Source: Planctomycetaceae bacterium
GTDB lineage: Bacteria; Planctomycetota; Planctomycetia; Planctomycetales; Planctomycetaceae
Assembly (NCBI GenBank): GCA_002724315.1
Contig: PBOJ01000014.1
Coordinates: 33,774 to 97,773 of the forward strand
Reading direction: 5' to 3'
DNA length: 64,000 nt
This document shows positions 36,221 through 45,670 of the stretch, in pieces (positions within the stretch are counted from its first letter, which is position 1; the number at the start of each line of letters is the position of its first letter). The notes below the pieces were generated by a model. It was not told the origin of the DNA. It saw only the letters and a program-made list of their open reading frames with translations, and did not search any database. A program made the position numbers and the translations under genes.

Positions 36221-37174
36221 TCAGGAATCCTCGGCGAACAGGGCTTCGACGAACCAGTTGGCGTCGAACGGTTCCAGGTCTTCGACACCCTCGCCGACTC
36301 CGACGTACTTGACTGGCAGGTCCATTTGCTGCCGGATCGGTACGACGATTCCGCCTCGGGCAGTACCATCGAGCTTGGCCAGTACGATGCCGGTGCAGTC
36401 GACGATCTCGGTGAAGTTTCTCGCCTGGCTGATCCCGTTTTGACCCGTTGTGGCGTCGAGCACCAGCAGGCTTTCGTGGGGTGCTCCGGGCACCTTGCCG
36501 GAAATCACCCTGTGGATCTTTTCGAGCTCCTGCATCAGGTTGCGATCGGTCTGCAGCCTCCCAGCGGTGTCCACAACCAGGCAGTCGACTCCCGCCTCGA
36601 TCGCTCTCTCGCAGCCGGCGTAGGCGACGCTGGCCGGATCACTGCCCGATTTGCCGGTGACGATTTCGCACCCCAACCGCTGGCTCCACAACGTCAGTTG
36701 TTCGACCGCTGCCGCTCGGTAAGTGTCTCCGGCGACCAGAAGCAGGCTGCGGCCCGAGGAGATCAAGAGATGGGCGATCTTGGCGATCGAGGTGGTCTTG
36801 CCGACACCGTTGACGCCGGCAACCAGGATCACCGTGAGACCTTCGGAGGCAAATGAGAGCGGTGCCAGGGGGTTGTCGTTGTCCCAGTCGGGTTGTTGGC
36901 CGGTCGCTCCGGACAACTGGGTTTTCAGCGTGTCCTTGACCGTTGCGAAGACCGCCTCGACATCGACCGTCCGGCCACCGTGCTGTTCTCTCAGCTGGCT
37001 GATGACGGCTGTCGAGGCCGCCACCCCCATGTCGGTCTTCAGCAACCGTCCCTCGAGTTGCCTCAACAGGTCCTCGTCCAGAATCCGACCGTCACGAAAC
37101 ACGTCACGGATATCGGACCGGAGCAGGTCCTTGGTTTTTTGGAGTCCGCGTTTGAGGCGATCAAAGAGTCCCAT
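36221..37174 (-). CDS. ftsY: Signal recognition particle receptor FtsY
   Basis: 317 residues with an N-terminal helical domain and the NG GTPase of SRP receptors. G1 is AGVNGVGKTTSIAKIA near residue 120, then DTYRAAAVEQL, VDTAGRLQTDRNLMQEL, LAKLDGTARGG and GVGEGVEDLEPFDA at the end. The acidic A-domain of proteobacterial FtsY is missing; a short first helix starts MGLFDRLKRGLQKTK. It receives SRP-ribosome complexes at the membrane. It is separated from rhaB by 57 bp. Confidence 0.95.
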   Translation of the reverse strand: MGLFDRLKRGLQKTKDLLRSDIRDVFRDGRILDEDLLRQLEGRLLKTDMGVAASTAVISQLREQHGGRTVDVEAVFATVKDTLKTQLSGATGQQPDWDNDNPLAPLSFASEGLTVILVAGVNGVGKTTSIAKIAHLLISSGRSLLLVAGDTYRAAAVEQLTLWSQRLGCEIVTGKSGSDPASVAYAGCERAIEAGVDCLVVDTAGRLQTDRNLMQELEKIHRVISGKVPGAPHESLLVLDATTGQNGISQARNFTEIVDCTGIVLAKLDGTARGGIVVPIRQQMDLPVKYVGVGEGVEDLEPFDANWFVEALFAEDS

Positions 37175-37231
37175 CGTGGTGTCTTGCTTCCTGTGGTTGG
37201 GGGCGGTGTGCGGGTGCGAGATGTGGCGAGG

Positions 37232-38725
37232 TCAGCCGCCGAGTGTGTCGAAGCGGTTTCGGGCGTCATCCCATGCGGTGGCGTTGGACGGAGAGAATGT
37301 GGTTGGTTGAGCCGAATTGGCGACGATCTCGCGGATGTCGGCCAGCGAATCGAGGGCACCGGTGGCCCGGGCCTGCAGCAGCACGTTGCCCAGCGCGGTG
37401 GCTTCGACCGGTCCGGCCACAACCGGTCGACCACAGGCATCGGCGGTAAACTGGTTGAGCAGTTCGTTCTGAGAACCTCCTCCCACCACGTGGATCACCT
37501 CGCTCGGCTCTCCGGTCAGTGACTCGATCTGTTCGAGCACGGCTCGGTATTTCAGAGCCAGGCTTTCCAGCGCGCAGCGGATCATTGCCCCGTCACTGTC
37601 GGGTTCGGGTTGTCCGGTCCTTCGGCAGAAATCCCTTATGGCCGTCGGCATGCAGGGAGGCTTGAGGAACGAGGGGTCGTCGGGGTTCACCAGCGAAACG
37701 AAGGGGTCCGCTTCTGCGGCCTGCCGCGTCAGCGTTCCGTAGTCGACGTCCCGCCCGTCACGCGAGAACGCCCGGCGGCATTCCTGGACCAGCCAGAGGC
37801 CCATGATGTTCTTGAGCAGTCGGAAGGTGCCGTCGACACCACCCTCGTTGGTTGCGTTGGCCGCAAGCGTTTCGGGACCGGTCACCGCTTCGGGAACCTC
37901 GGCCCCCATCAGGGACCAGGTTCCCGAGCTGATGTAGGTCCAGTTGCAGGAGCCGGTCCGGCCGGTGGGCACTGCGGCGACCGCGGAACCGGTGTCGTGA
38001 GTGGCCGGCGTGATGACGTCGATGCGATCAAGTCCCGCGGCGGCGGCGATGTCATCGCGTAACCGGCCCAGCGTGGTTCCCGGCGGGACCACCTCGGGAA
38101 AGATCTCCGAGGGCAGCTCAAACCGTCCCAGCAGTTCGGTGGCCCAGTCATTCCTCGACGGGTCGTAACATTGCGTCGTCGTTGCATTGGTGAATTCGAC
38201 AACCCGGCTGCCGCAGAGCAGCCAGTGGAAGTAATCGGGAATCATCAACAGCCGTTGGGCCTGGTCCAACAGCGCGGGATTGTCTCGCTGCATCGCCAAA
38301 AGCTGGTAGAGCGTGTTGAGTTCCATGAACTGCAGACCGGTTGCCGCGAAGATCTCTTCGCGAGGCACTCTCTCGCAGGCAGTTGCCAGCATCCCGGTGG
38401 TCCGGCTGTCGCGGTAATGCCACGGCAGTCCCAGCAATTCGTCGGTGGCCGACATCAGCACGTAGTCGACCCCCCAGGTGTCGACGCCGACGCTTCGGAT
38501 CCGATTGCCGAAACGGTCGGCGGCCGCGGCCAGGCCGTCCTGGATGCCTTGCCACAGCCCCAGTACGTTCCATCTCAGCGTGTCGCCAACCCGGACAGGG
38601 CCGTTGGCAAACCGGTGCAGTTGCTCGAGACGGACCGAACGGCCGTCGAAGAGCCCTGCGACCACCCGGCCACTCTCGGCTCCCAGATCCACACCCAGAT
38701 AACACTGTTCGGACATGGTGCCCAT
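37232..38725 (-). CDS. rhaB: Rhamnulokinase
   Basis: 497 residues from ATG at 38725 (another ATG at 38716). FGGY kinase: [18 protein letters not shown] at the start, [25 protein letters not shown] (catalytic Asp region), [12 protein letters not shown] and [20 protein letters not shown]. The sequence is closest by eye to L-rhamnulose kinases, giving rhamnulose 1-phosphate. No isomerase, aldolase or fucose gene lies next to it; a fucose or other sugar kinase is the main alternative. The frame extends to 38959 without a better start. Confidence 0.85.
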   Translation of the reverse strand: MGTMSEQCYLGVDLGAESGRVVAGLFDGRSVRLEQLHRFANGPVRVGDTLRWNVLGLWQGIQDGLAAAADRFGNRIRSVGVDTWGVDYVLMSATDELLGLPWHYRDSRTTGMLATACERVPREEIFAATGLQFMELNTLYQLLAMQRDNPALLDQAQRLLMIPDYFHWLLCGSRVVEFTNATTTQCYDPSRNDWATELLGRFELPSEIFPEVVPPGTTLGRLRDDIAAAAGLDRIDVITPATHDTGSAVAAVPTGRTGSCNWTYISSGTWSLMGAEVPEAVTGPETLAANATNEGGVDGTFRLLKNIMGLWLVQECRRAFSRDGRDVDYGTLTRQAAEADPFVSLVNPDDPSFLKPPCMPTAIRDFCRRTGQPEPDSDGAMIRCALESLALKYRAVLEQIESLTGEPSEVIHVVGGGSQNELLNQFTADACGRPVVAGPVEATALGNVLLQARATGALDSLADIREIVANSAQPTTFSPSNATAWDDARNRFDTLGG

Positions 38726-38757
38726 GATAGTGGTTCGCCGCGACGGAAGAAAAAGAA

Positions 38758-40044
38758 CTACCGCACGGTCACCGTGGTGCCGTTGCCGTGGATCTGCTCG
38801 GCAAATCGCCGGGGGATTCGGTAGATCAGCCGCATCGTCTTCTCGTTGTATTCGCTGTCGGTCATCCGGCCGTGCTCGTTGAGGAATGCCAGCAGGCGAC
38901 CGTTGCCGATGTCGGTTTCGATCTCCACCTCCACCTCGCCTTCGCCGAGCATCTCGCACACCGCCGCCGAGAGCCGGTCCAGGCCCAGTCCGGACGTGGC
39001 GCTGATCGCGACGCAGTGTTGCGTCTTGGCACGCAGGATGTCGATGTCCGTGCGGTCCTCGACCGTGTCGACCTTGTTGAGCACCAGGACCTGCGGCAGT
39101 TCGCTGGCTCCGACATCATCCAGCACACCGTTGACCGTTGCGATCTGGTCGGCCACCCGGGGATGACCCGCGTCGGCGACGTGCAGCAGCAGATCGGCAC
39201 GGCGGGTTTCTTCGAGTGTGGATCGGAACGAGGCCACCAGGTGGTGTGGCAGGTCTCGAACGAAACCGACGGTGTCGCTGAGCAGCACCTCGCCCCAGCC
39301 GGGAATTTCCCAGCGGCGGGTTCGCGTGTCGAGCGTGGCAAAGAGCTTGTCGGCGACCAGCACGTCAGCACCGGCCAGAGACTGCATCAGTGTGCTCTTG
39401 CCGGCATTGGTGTAGCCGACCAGGGAGACGGTCATGTGGTCGGCGCGACGAGACACCTCGCGGCGACGTCGACCTTCGACCTCCTTCAGCCGTCGCCGCA
39501 GTTCGGCCACCCGTCTGTCAATCAATCGTCGGTCGGTTTCGATCTGGCGCTCGCCCGGACCGCGACCCGTGCCAATACCACCCTCGATCCGCTCAAGGTG
39601 AGTCCACAGCCGTTTCAGACGCGGACGAAAATAGAGCAGCTGGGCCAGCTCGACCTGTAGCTTCGCTTCGTAGGTCTGGGCCCGCGTGGCGAAGATATCC
39701 AGGATCACCTCGCTGCGGTCGACGATGATCGTTTGCAGGGCCTCTTCCAGGTTGCGGCTCTGGGCCGGTGTCAGGTTGTTGTCAAAAACGACCAACTGGG
39801 CCTCATGAGCCTCGATCAAGTCGATCAGTTCTTCGATCTTGCCACTGCCCAGGCAGGTGGCCGGATGAGGCCGGGGACGGACCTGGATCAACTCGTGGAC
39901 CACCTGCACGCCGGCCGTTGTTGCCAGGCCGCGGATCTCCTCCAACGCCTCTTCGCGGTCGCGTCGCTGGTTCCTGTCCAGAACCCGGACCAGGATGCCG
40001 CGTTTTAGCTTGACGCTGAGTTCTTCTCGCTTTGGTTCAGCCAA
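38758..40044 (-). CDS. hflX: HflX GTPase
   Basis: 428 residues. N-terminal domain has [14 protein letters not shown] and [17 protein letters not shown], then [19 protein letters not shown], the HflX signature. G domain: [12 protein letters not shown] near 209, [28 protein letters not shown] and VLNKVD. HflX splits stalled 70S ribosomes. The first ATG at 40044 fits. A terminator-like hairpin lies 117-160 bp upstream on the same strand. Confidence 0.95.
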   Translation of the reverse strand: MAEPKREELSVKLKRGILVRVLDRNQRRDREEALEEIRGLATTAGVQVVHELIQVRPRPHPATCLGSGKIEELIDLIEAHEAQLVVFDNNLTPAQSRNLEEALQTIIVDRSEVILDIFATRAQTYEAKLQVELAQLLYFRPRLKRLWTHLERIEGGIGTGRGPGERQIETDRRLIDRRVAELRRRLKEVEGRRRREVSRRADHMTVSLVGYTNAGKSTLMQSLAGADVLVADKLFATLDTRTRRWEIPGWGEVLLSDTVGFVRDLPHHLVASFRSTLEETRRADLLLHVADAGHPRVADQIATVNGVLDDVGASELPQVLVLNKVDTVEDRTDIDILRAKTQHCVAISATSGLGLDRLSAAVCEMLGEGEVEVEIETDIGNGRLLAFLNEHGRMTDSEYNEKTMRLIYRIPRRFAEQIHGNGTTVTVR

Positions 40045-40160
40045 CTGAAGTCTGCCGTCGGGTGGGCGGAGGTGACCCGGGACAGTTTAGGCCGCGGACC
40101 GCGGCTGAGCCAAGCGCCGGAGATTGCGGATAACCAGGCCGGAGCTCGGTTGGGGTCGTG

Positions 40161-40204
40161 TTAAAAGAACAAACCGAAAGGACGCTTCTCACACGTCCTT
40201 TCGG
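40161..40204 (-). terminator. Intrinsic terminator hairpin with T-rich tail (minus strand)
   Basis: CCGAAAGGACG (40174-40184) and CGTCCTTTCGG (40194-40204) pair perfectly over 11 bp with a 9-nt loop. On the minus strand the tail reads TTTGTTCTTTT. No annotated minus-strand gene precedes it, so it either ends an unseen RNA from the intergenic region or acts as an attenuator in the hflX leader. Confidence 0.6.
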
Positions 40205-40366
40205 CCCGTCCAGGTGTGATGTGGTGATGTGAAGCTGAGGTGGGAAGTAGGCCCCTCTCCAAGGGCCGGTGGGGGCCGGCCTCTCACAGCCGGCGTCTCT
40301 CTCACTCAACTCCAGATCATTGCACCCCGCGTGCCATCCGATCACCGAGAGTCTACATGTTCCAGG

Positions 40367-40392
40367 CAAGATGTGACATAAGGCACATCTTG
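40367..40392. promoter_or_regulatory. Perfect 9-bp inverted repeat, operator or hairpin
   Basis: CAAGATGTG (40367-40375) and CACATCTTG (40384-40392) with an 8-nt gap. Arm length and spacing suit a dimeric regulator site next to the possible plus promoter at 40403-40431. Confidence 0.35.
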
Positions 40393-40689
40393 GTAACGGC
40401 TTATGACAATTTCGACAATTTCGATTGGAATTCCAGCAGGTGGTCTGGACCGGGATCTCTTGTAGTTCTTACACGGCACGTTGAACCGGATTTGTAGAAT
40501 CTGTCCCTTTTTGGGGGATTTCTTTCCCGGAGATCGGCCTGGCATCCAGCCTCGCTCCGTTTTGCGTGCTAGGTTTTGGAGCGTAGCCAAACAGGGCAAT
40601 CGAGGAGCCAGGCAGGGCGTTCGATCACGAGTTCCTTTCTTGTTTGGGTCGGCCACCGGCTGATCCAGTCGGTTGGGGAGCGGGGACCG

Positions 40690-41373
40690 ATGGACTTCCT
40701 GAAGAAATTCATATCTGCCAAGACACGTGAACCGGCTCCAGGTCGAGCGGCGAGTAGTTTCTCAGACCTGACCGATGACCAGTTGGAGACGCACTTGAAG
40801 ATTGCCCGTTACGGCAACTTCGTGCTGACCGACGCGGTTCGCCCGTCGTACGACCTACAGGTCGTGCCTCGGACCGGCTTCCGTCACGACACTTACAGTG
40901 ATGGTGGGACGGGCATTGCGATTCCCGTGTTGATGGCCTCGATTTCGCGTGAGCAGATCCTGGATCTCTTCGTTGACCTGCTTGATCCGCTGGGTGAGGA
41001 GGTCGATGTGGTCCTGGAGACCAGTCATCACACGCGTGGCGACGGACACGAGGATTATTACCGCGAGAGCATCGAGTTGCCGATTTTCAAGAGCGTGTTG
41101 TACGACTTCGAGGAGATGCTCGTCGACGACGGATGCACGGGGGTTGCGGTGTTGAACCCGCGGATCCCGATGGAGGTCCAGTTCGACGAGCACAAGATTT
41201 TCACGCTTTACGGCCAGGACCTCGACGAGTTCGAGAAGGTCTTCGACGAGCACGGCGTATCGTGCAGTGAAGACATCAAGTTCATCACCGAGGCCGAACA
41301 CGTCCACAGCTCGACCGACACCTTTGCCGAGCAGTTCGAGCAGCTGCGTTTCCGGCTGGGGATCGAGAACTGA
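40690..41373 (+). CDS. Conserved protein of unknown function
   Basis: 227 residues from ATG at 40690, with GGAG at 40677-40680. It starts MDFLKKFISAKTREP and has LQVVPRTGFRHDTYSDGGTG, a stretch I believe recurs in planctomycete proteins of unknown role. It is soluble and acidic with many Asp/Glu in the second half (YDFEEMLVDD, GQDLDEFEKVFDEHG); no signal peptide and no catalytic motif. It may be a cytoplasmic alpha/beta protein. The long upstream region suggests regulated expression. Confidence 0.7.
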   Translation: MDFLKKFISAKTREPAPGRAASSFSDLTDDQLETHLKIARYGNFVLTDAVRPSYDLQVVPRTGFRHDTYSDGGTGIAIPVLMASISREQILDLFVDLLDPLGEEVDVVLETSHHTRGDGHEDYYRESIELPIFKSVLYDFEEMLVDDGCTGVAVLNPRIPMEVQFDEHKIFTLYGQDLDEFEKVFDEHGVSCSEDIKFITEAEHVHSSTDTFAEQFEQLRFRLGIEN

Positions 41374-41398
41374 GCGGGGGTCACGGGGTCCCTTCGCT

Positions 41399-41932
41399 CT
41401 AGCCGTCGCCCCGTGCCTGGATCGTTGCCAGGGCGGCCTGGACCTGGATCAGCGCGTCGCGGCTCTCGAGGATGTTCTGCCGGAAAACACCGGGTCTCGT
41501 CACGGCTTTCATCCGCATCAGTTCTTCACCCGAACCGTTCTGCACCACGACATCGGCGGCCGAAAAAAACTCCTGGCCTGGTCGGTACGGCGCGATGGCC
41601 ACTTCGCCGATGTCCTCGAGTGCGACCTGGCTGTGCATTCTTCTGGACAGCGAGTGCTGGACCATGACGCGTTTGCTGGTCAACGTGTACCGCTGGCCGG
41701 TGAATTTTGTCAGCAGGTAAACCGCGGCCGCGACGGGGCCCAGCAGCAGGGCCGGCGCGTACGCCAGGTTGACGTGCAGTCCGGGCAGCCGAATGGTGGG
41801 CGCGGATTCCAGCAGGCCACCGATCACGCGTCCGATGGCTGTAGAGGCGATCGACGGCCACCGCGAGATGATGGCACGTTCGGCCTGTGTTTCGGCGCCG
41901 GGGATCGCTTGAGGAATCGCGGCGGTGCTCAT
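41399..41932 (-). CDS. PH-domain (DUF304-like) membrane protein
   Basis: 177 residues. One or two hydrophobic segments around residues 45-75 (YAPALLLGPVAAAVYLLT) precede a bacterial PH-like region: FTGQRYTLTSKRVMVQHSL, ALEDIGEVAIAPY and FFSAADVVVQNGSGEELMRM. This is the bPH_2/YdbS type found in many small membrane proteins. Function is not known. Convergent with the 40690 gene with 25 bp between. Confidence 0.72.
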   Translation of the reverse strand: MSTAAIPQAIPGAETQAERAIISRWPSIASTAIGRVIGGLLESAPTIRLPGLHVNLAYAPALLLGPVAAAVYLLTKFTGQRYTLTSKRVMVQHSLSRRMHSQVALEDIGEVAIAPYRPGQEFFSAADVVVQNGSGEELMRMKAVTRPGVFRQNILESRDALIQVQAALATIQARGDG

Positions 41933-42028
41933 GGCTTGTCATCTCATTCCCGGGGCAGCCGTCGATTTGCCGACGACGACCGCAAGCAGCGCAGGATAGC
42001 AGACACCATTCGACCGTGCCAGCGACCC

Positions 42029-43390
42029 TCAGTCCTCCCGTGGTGTCCCGGCCGGTTGTACGCGGCCGAGAGCTTTTTCGAGGCACTCGGAGAATCGGTC
42101 GGTATCGGACAACGGTTCGGTAAGTCGAGGGTGAGCGAACAGGCGGACCCTCTTGACGTAGTCGTCGAACTGGGTGCGGGCCAGGGCGTCGATGACCGGC
42201 GAGACGTCCCTCAGGTTCCGATAGGACCTGGTCTTGGGAGAGTAGATCTCGACGTCGAACTCGATTTCCCGGTGGGGCGGCGGCGCGTCGATGAGCAGGT
42301 CGGTGGGGGCGACGGCTTGGCCGATCCGGCCCGAAACCTCCTCGGCAAGCACGTCGCTGAGTCCGACCAGCCATTCGTAGGGTTGGTGGGCCAGCCGCTG
42401 ATACAGTTCGGGTGCCTCGTAGAAACTGAATTCCCCGACCCGTTTGTAGAGCTCGCGCTGGGTGCCAAAGACGCCTTCCAGCAAGCCGCCATACGGCCCG
42501 TCGTCAGCTCGATGGCGCAGTTCCTCAATCGTCTCCGCCTCGCTCTTGCGAAAGAATGTCTCGAGATCCAGTTGGTCGTGAAGGTGAAAGAACGCCCGAG
42601 CAAACATGCTGGTGGCGCTTCGGACCGCGTGGTGCCAATAGACCTCGCTGAACATCACGTAGCGTGCAAAGACCATCAGTTCGGCGGCGGTGCGGCCCTT
42701 GGTCGAGATCGCCAGTCCGTCCCCGTTCTCATTGGTGACCAGGGATGTCATCAGTCGGTTGCGGTCAAAGTGGCGGCCGTAGGGGACACCGCAGTGCAGG
42801 CTGTCGCGGCCCAGGTAGTCCATCTTGTCGATGTCGATCGGTCCCGAGAGAATCGAGCGGACCAGTCGCATGGCGGGGGTGTCGGTACGGGCCACCAGCA
42901 CGTCGAGCACCTCGCCGGGTTCGATGTTCCAGTCCCGTTGCAGCACGGTCGCCAGCGGACTGCCATCGGAGAGGAACTCGGCGGCGAAGGCCTCGTGAGG
43001 CGGCAGTCCGGGCAGTTTCAGGTCTTCGATCGGGTGGCAATACGGCCAGTGACCCAGGTCGTGCAGCAGCGCCGAGGCCATGAGCACCTCGACGGTGTGG
43101 CGGTCGACGGTTTCGCAGAACCTCGGGTCGCGGCCCAACTGCCAGACATACCGCAGCGCGTTGTGGAAGACACCCAGGGCATGTTCGAACCGGGTGTGGG
43201 TTGCTCCGGGGTAGACACGCGACACCAGTCCCAACTGAGTGATCTGTCTGAGCCGCTGGAATTCCGGCGTGTCGACCAGTGCCCGGACTCGTGGCGTGAA
43301 CGGCACGTCCTGCTCAACGGGGATCCGGACGATGCCTCGTCCGACTTCGAGGTTGGTCAGCTCGGGGATGTCACCATAGGGGTGCTGCAT
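42029..43390 (-). CDS. HD-domain phosphohydrolase (SAMHD1/dGTPase-like)
   Basis: 453 residues from ATG at 43390. HD motifs are HTRFEHALGVFHNAL (first His), LLHDLGHWPYCHPIED (HD pair) and DIDKMDYLGRDSLHCG (distal Asp), in the order and spacing of the SAMHD1/dGTP triphosphohydrolase superfamily. The C-terminal domain (LIDAPPPHREIEFDVEIYS) resembles the accessory part of these enzymes. It likely cleaves nucleotides such as dNTPs. A TATAAT lies 7 nt before the ATG. Confidence 0.85.
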   Translation of the reverse strand: MQHPYGDIPELTNLEVGRGIVRIPVEQDVPFTPRVRALVDTPEFQRLRQITQLGLVSRVYPGATHTRFEHALGVFHNALRYVWQLGRDPRFCETVDRHTVEVLMASALLHDLGHWPYCHPIEDLKLPGLPPHEAFAAEFLSDGSPLATVLQRDWNIEPGEVLDVLVARTDTPAMRLVRSILSGPIDIDKMDYLGRDSLHCGVPYGRHFDRNRLMTSLVTNENGDGLAISTKGRTAAELMVFARYVMFSEVYWHHAVRSATSMFARAFFHLHDQLDLETFFRKSEAETIEELRHRADDGPYGGLLEGVFGTQRELYKRVGEFSFYEAPELYQRLAHQPYEWLVGLSDVLAEEVSGRIGQAVAPTDLLIDAPPPHREIEFDVEIYSPKTRSYRNLRDVSPVIDALARTQFDDYVKRVRLFAHPRLTEPLSDTDRFSECLEKALGRVQPAGTPRED

Positions 43391-43397
43391 CGACGGA

Positions 43398-43403
43398 ATT
43401 ATA
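43398..43403 (-). promoter_or_regulatory. Perfect -10 hexamer placed for a leaderless transcript
   Basis: On the minus strand TATAAT lies 7 nt before the ATG at 43390, so transcription would begin at or next to the start codon. No matching -35 is visible. The longer upstream frame (to 43588) is therefore unlikely. Confidence 0.45.
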
Positions 43404-43586
43404 GCTGGAATCGTCCGGTTGCACCCGGTCGGATCAACCACGACGGCGATCTGGGACGTAGGAATCATCGGTTGGCCCACGCGTACCAAACCCGCATGGC
43501 CCCAATGGCGCCCAAGTTCTACTATTCGCGGTCCCTCCCGCTCTGCTCGTTTCGTCCCCGTTCCTTTCCCGTGACTCGAACCGCCC

Positions 43587-45647
43587 ATGCCCGCGACGCC
43601 CTCACGTCGCTACCTGCCGCTGCCCTGGCTGGTCCTCGTCGTCGGCGTGGCCCTGCAGGCGATGTTCCTGCAGACGGTCCTCAGCGACCGTGTTCTCGCC
43701 TCGCAGTGGTTCAGCACCGCTACCTGGAGCGAGTTGTCCGGGGCGCTGGGCGGGATGGTTGATGCGGAGTCGGGGGAAGTTCGTCGAGAGGTGAGATACC
43801 CGTCCGTGGCGGGTTTCCTGGCGGTGGTGTCGCTGGTGCTGTTGGTGTCCGGATCGGTGGTCGCCGGTCACAGAACAGGACGGGGTGTTGGTGTCGAGGC
43901 GTCCAGCTGGGCCCTGCGAGGCTGGGGCTGGTGGTTGCTGCCGGGGGCCTGGGAACTGGTCCGCGTGGCCGGAGTGCTGGCCGGATCCGCGTGGCTCGAG
44001 GAGTTGGCAATTCGAACAGTGTCGCTGGTCGGAGCGATGTCGTTGGCCGGATGGCTGTCGGCCTGGCTGACGACCGCGTGGCCGGTCGGTGGTCGATCGC
44101 TGGAATCGACCGTGTCCCCCGGACGACGGACATGGGCGATGGCCCTGGCGGCGGTGGCGGTTTACACGGTGTCCGCCACGGCGATCAACTGGGCCCGCTA
44201 CAACAATCTGCTGATTCCGCATGGCGATTCGGCGATGTACGAGGAGCACCTGTGGAACACGTGGCACGGCAAGGGTTTCCGCAGCTATCTGGATGACGGC
44301 CGGCTGTTCCTGGGTGAACATCCTCAGGTGGCTCATCTGTTCTTGAGTCCGCTGTACTGGATCTGGCCGTCTCACCGTCTCCTGGAGCTGTGCGAATCGG
44401 CGGGACTGGCCGCCGGTGCCCTGGCCATTCTGAGGCTGACGAAGCGGGAAACGCGGTCGGATGTGCTGGCCCTGTTCCTGGCGGTGTCTTACCTGTTGGC
44501 ATTCCCCCTGCACTTCCTGGACATCGCGATCGATGGCAAGACTTTCCGTCCGATCAGCCTGGGCGTGCCGTTGTTGCTGTGGGGCATCGAACGCTGGGAG
44601 TCGGGAAGGGTGAAGACGGCGGCGCTGCTGCTGCTGCTGGCATTGGCGGCCAAGGAGGACTTCTGCCTGGTGATTGCTCCGCTGGGAGCCTGGTGGGCCT
44701 GGCGAGCGTCTCGTGCTGCTGGAGGTCCGGATCGTCTCCGGCGGGCCTGGGGGATCGGGATCGCTGCCGGCGGAATTGGCTGGTTGCTGTTGGTGCTGGT
44801 GGTGGTGATTCCGGCCTTCCGTGGGGACGTGCCGCATTACGCGCAGTACTTCGGTGAACTGGGCGGGACGCCCGCCGCGATCCTGAGCACCTCCATCCAA
44901 CGACCCGGATTGGTGTTGGCCAAGTGGTTCAGTCCCAGGACGGCGTTTTATGCCCTGGCGTTGCTGTTGCCGGTGGGAATGTTGCCGTTGGCCCGAGCTG
45001 GTCGCATGGCTGTGGGGGTTCCGGTTTTTGCGATGCTGTGCCTGCTGGAGTTCTCGACAGGCGACTCGCCCGGACAGCCGGTCGTGCCGTTTCACCATTT
45101 CCATGCACCGTTGCTCCCGATTCTCTACTGGGCGGCATCCGGCGGGCTGGGTCGGCTGGTTGACCGCAACCCGGCATCGGCGTCCCGCGGTGGCTGGTTT
45201 GTCATGTCGTCGGCGGCAGCCTGCGGGCTGTTCTTCAGTGCCGGGCCGCTGGGCCTGGCCTTCTGGGATTCCGGCTCCGATCACCACGGTGCGACCCTGC
45301 TGAAGACCAGCCGACGCGCCGAGCTGTTTGCCGAGGTCGAATCACTGGTTCCGGTCACCGCCCGTGTGTTCTCGACCGACTTTGTTCACCCCCGGTTCAC
45401 ACACCACGCGCGTTCGTACGATTACAGCAAGTACGATCGGCACAGCGATGTGGAATTGACCGAGCCGGTGGCCGGGCAGGATTACTACATCGTTATCGAT
45501 GTGCAGCATCCCTACAGCACGGTCCAATCGGTCGAAGACGTGATCGAGTTGAAACAGGATGCCGGGTCGTGGGAGATCCTGCGGCTGGTCACCGACGACT
45601 CCGGCACGCTCTACTACATCGTGCTCCACCGACGCCCGGCGTCCTGA
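43587..45647 (+). CDS. DUF2079 polytopic membrane protein
   Basis: 686 residues with about 14 hydrophobic segments and a soluble tail of about 130 residues. The DUF2079 signature is NLLIPHGDSAMYEEHLWNTW, then FLGEHPQVAHLFLSPLYWIW and ESAGLAAGALAILRL; it is a GT-C-like glycosyltransferase-like family. The C-terminal tail (SLVPVTARVFSTDFVHPRF) probably faces outward. It heads a four-gene plus-strand cluster; the next start is 23 bp after its stop. Confidence 0.8.
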   Translation: MPATPSRRYLPLPWLVLVVGVALQAMFLQTVLSDRVLASQWFSTATWSELSGALGGMVDAESGEVRREVRYPSVAGFLAVVSLVLLVSGSVVAGHRTGRGVGVEASSWALRGWGWWLLPGAWELVRVAGVLAGSAWLEELAIRTVSLVGAMSLAGWLSAWLTTAWPVGGRSLESTVSPGRRTWAMALAAVAVYTVSATAINWARYNNLLIPHGDSAMYEEHLWNTWHGKGFRSYLDDGRLFLGEHPQVAHLFLSPLYWIWPSHRLLELCESAGLAAGALAILRLTKRETRSDVLALFLAVSYLLAFPLHFLDIAIDGKTFRPISLGVPLLLWGIERWESGRVKTAALLLLLALAAKEDFCLVIAPLGAWWAWRASRAAGGPDRLRRAWGIGIAAGGIGWLLLVLVVVIPAFRGDVPHYAQYFGELGGTPAAILSTSIQRPGLVLAKWFSPRTAFYALALLLPVGMLPLARAGRMAVGVPVFAMLCLLEFSTGDSPGQPVVPFHHFHAPLLPILYWAASGGLGRLVDRNPASASRGGWFVMSSAAACGLFFSAGPLGLAFWDSGSDHHGATLLKTSRRAELFAEVESLVPVTARVFSTDFVHPRFTHHARSYDYSKYDRHSDVELTEPVAGQDYYIVIDVQHPYSTVQSVEDVIELKQDAGSWEILRLVTDDSGTLYYIVLHRRPAS

Positions 45648-45670
45648 CCCGTACTGCCCCGCCATTGAAC

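Larger units (their letters stand above)
40045..40689. other. 645-bp intergenic region with terminator, palindromes and no ORF
   Basis: The only gap over 300 bp in the window. It holds a minus-strand intrinsic terminator (40161-40204), a perfect 9-bp inverted repeat (40367-40392), a tandem duplicate GACAATTTC (40405-40422), and a possible plus promoter ATGACA (40403-40408), 17-bp spacer, TGGAAT (40426-40431). GC content is lower from 40367 to 40510. No protein, tRNA, SRP RNA, RNase P RNA or tmRNA motif was found. Stable stems with GGCC cores occur at 40245-40295. An uncharacterised small RNA on the minus strand is possible. Confidence 0.5.

Noticed and set aside
40161..40204. Hairpin as terminator for plus-strand transcription
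   Set aside because: No T-run follows on the plus strand; the T-rich tail is on the minus strand.
43515..43530. TACTAT as -10 for the DUF2079 gene
   Set aside because: No supporting -35 and only a partial match.
41267..43762. 831-residue plus-strand ORF
   Set aside because: Runs across three genes on both strands and has no motif; shadow of the HD and PH genes.
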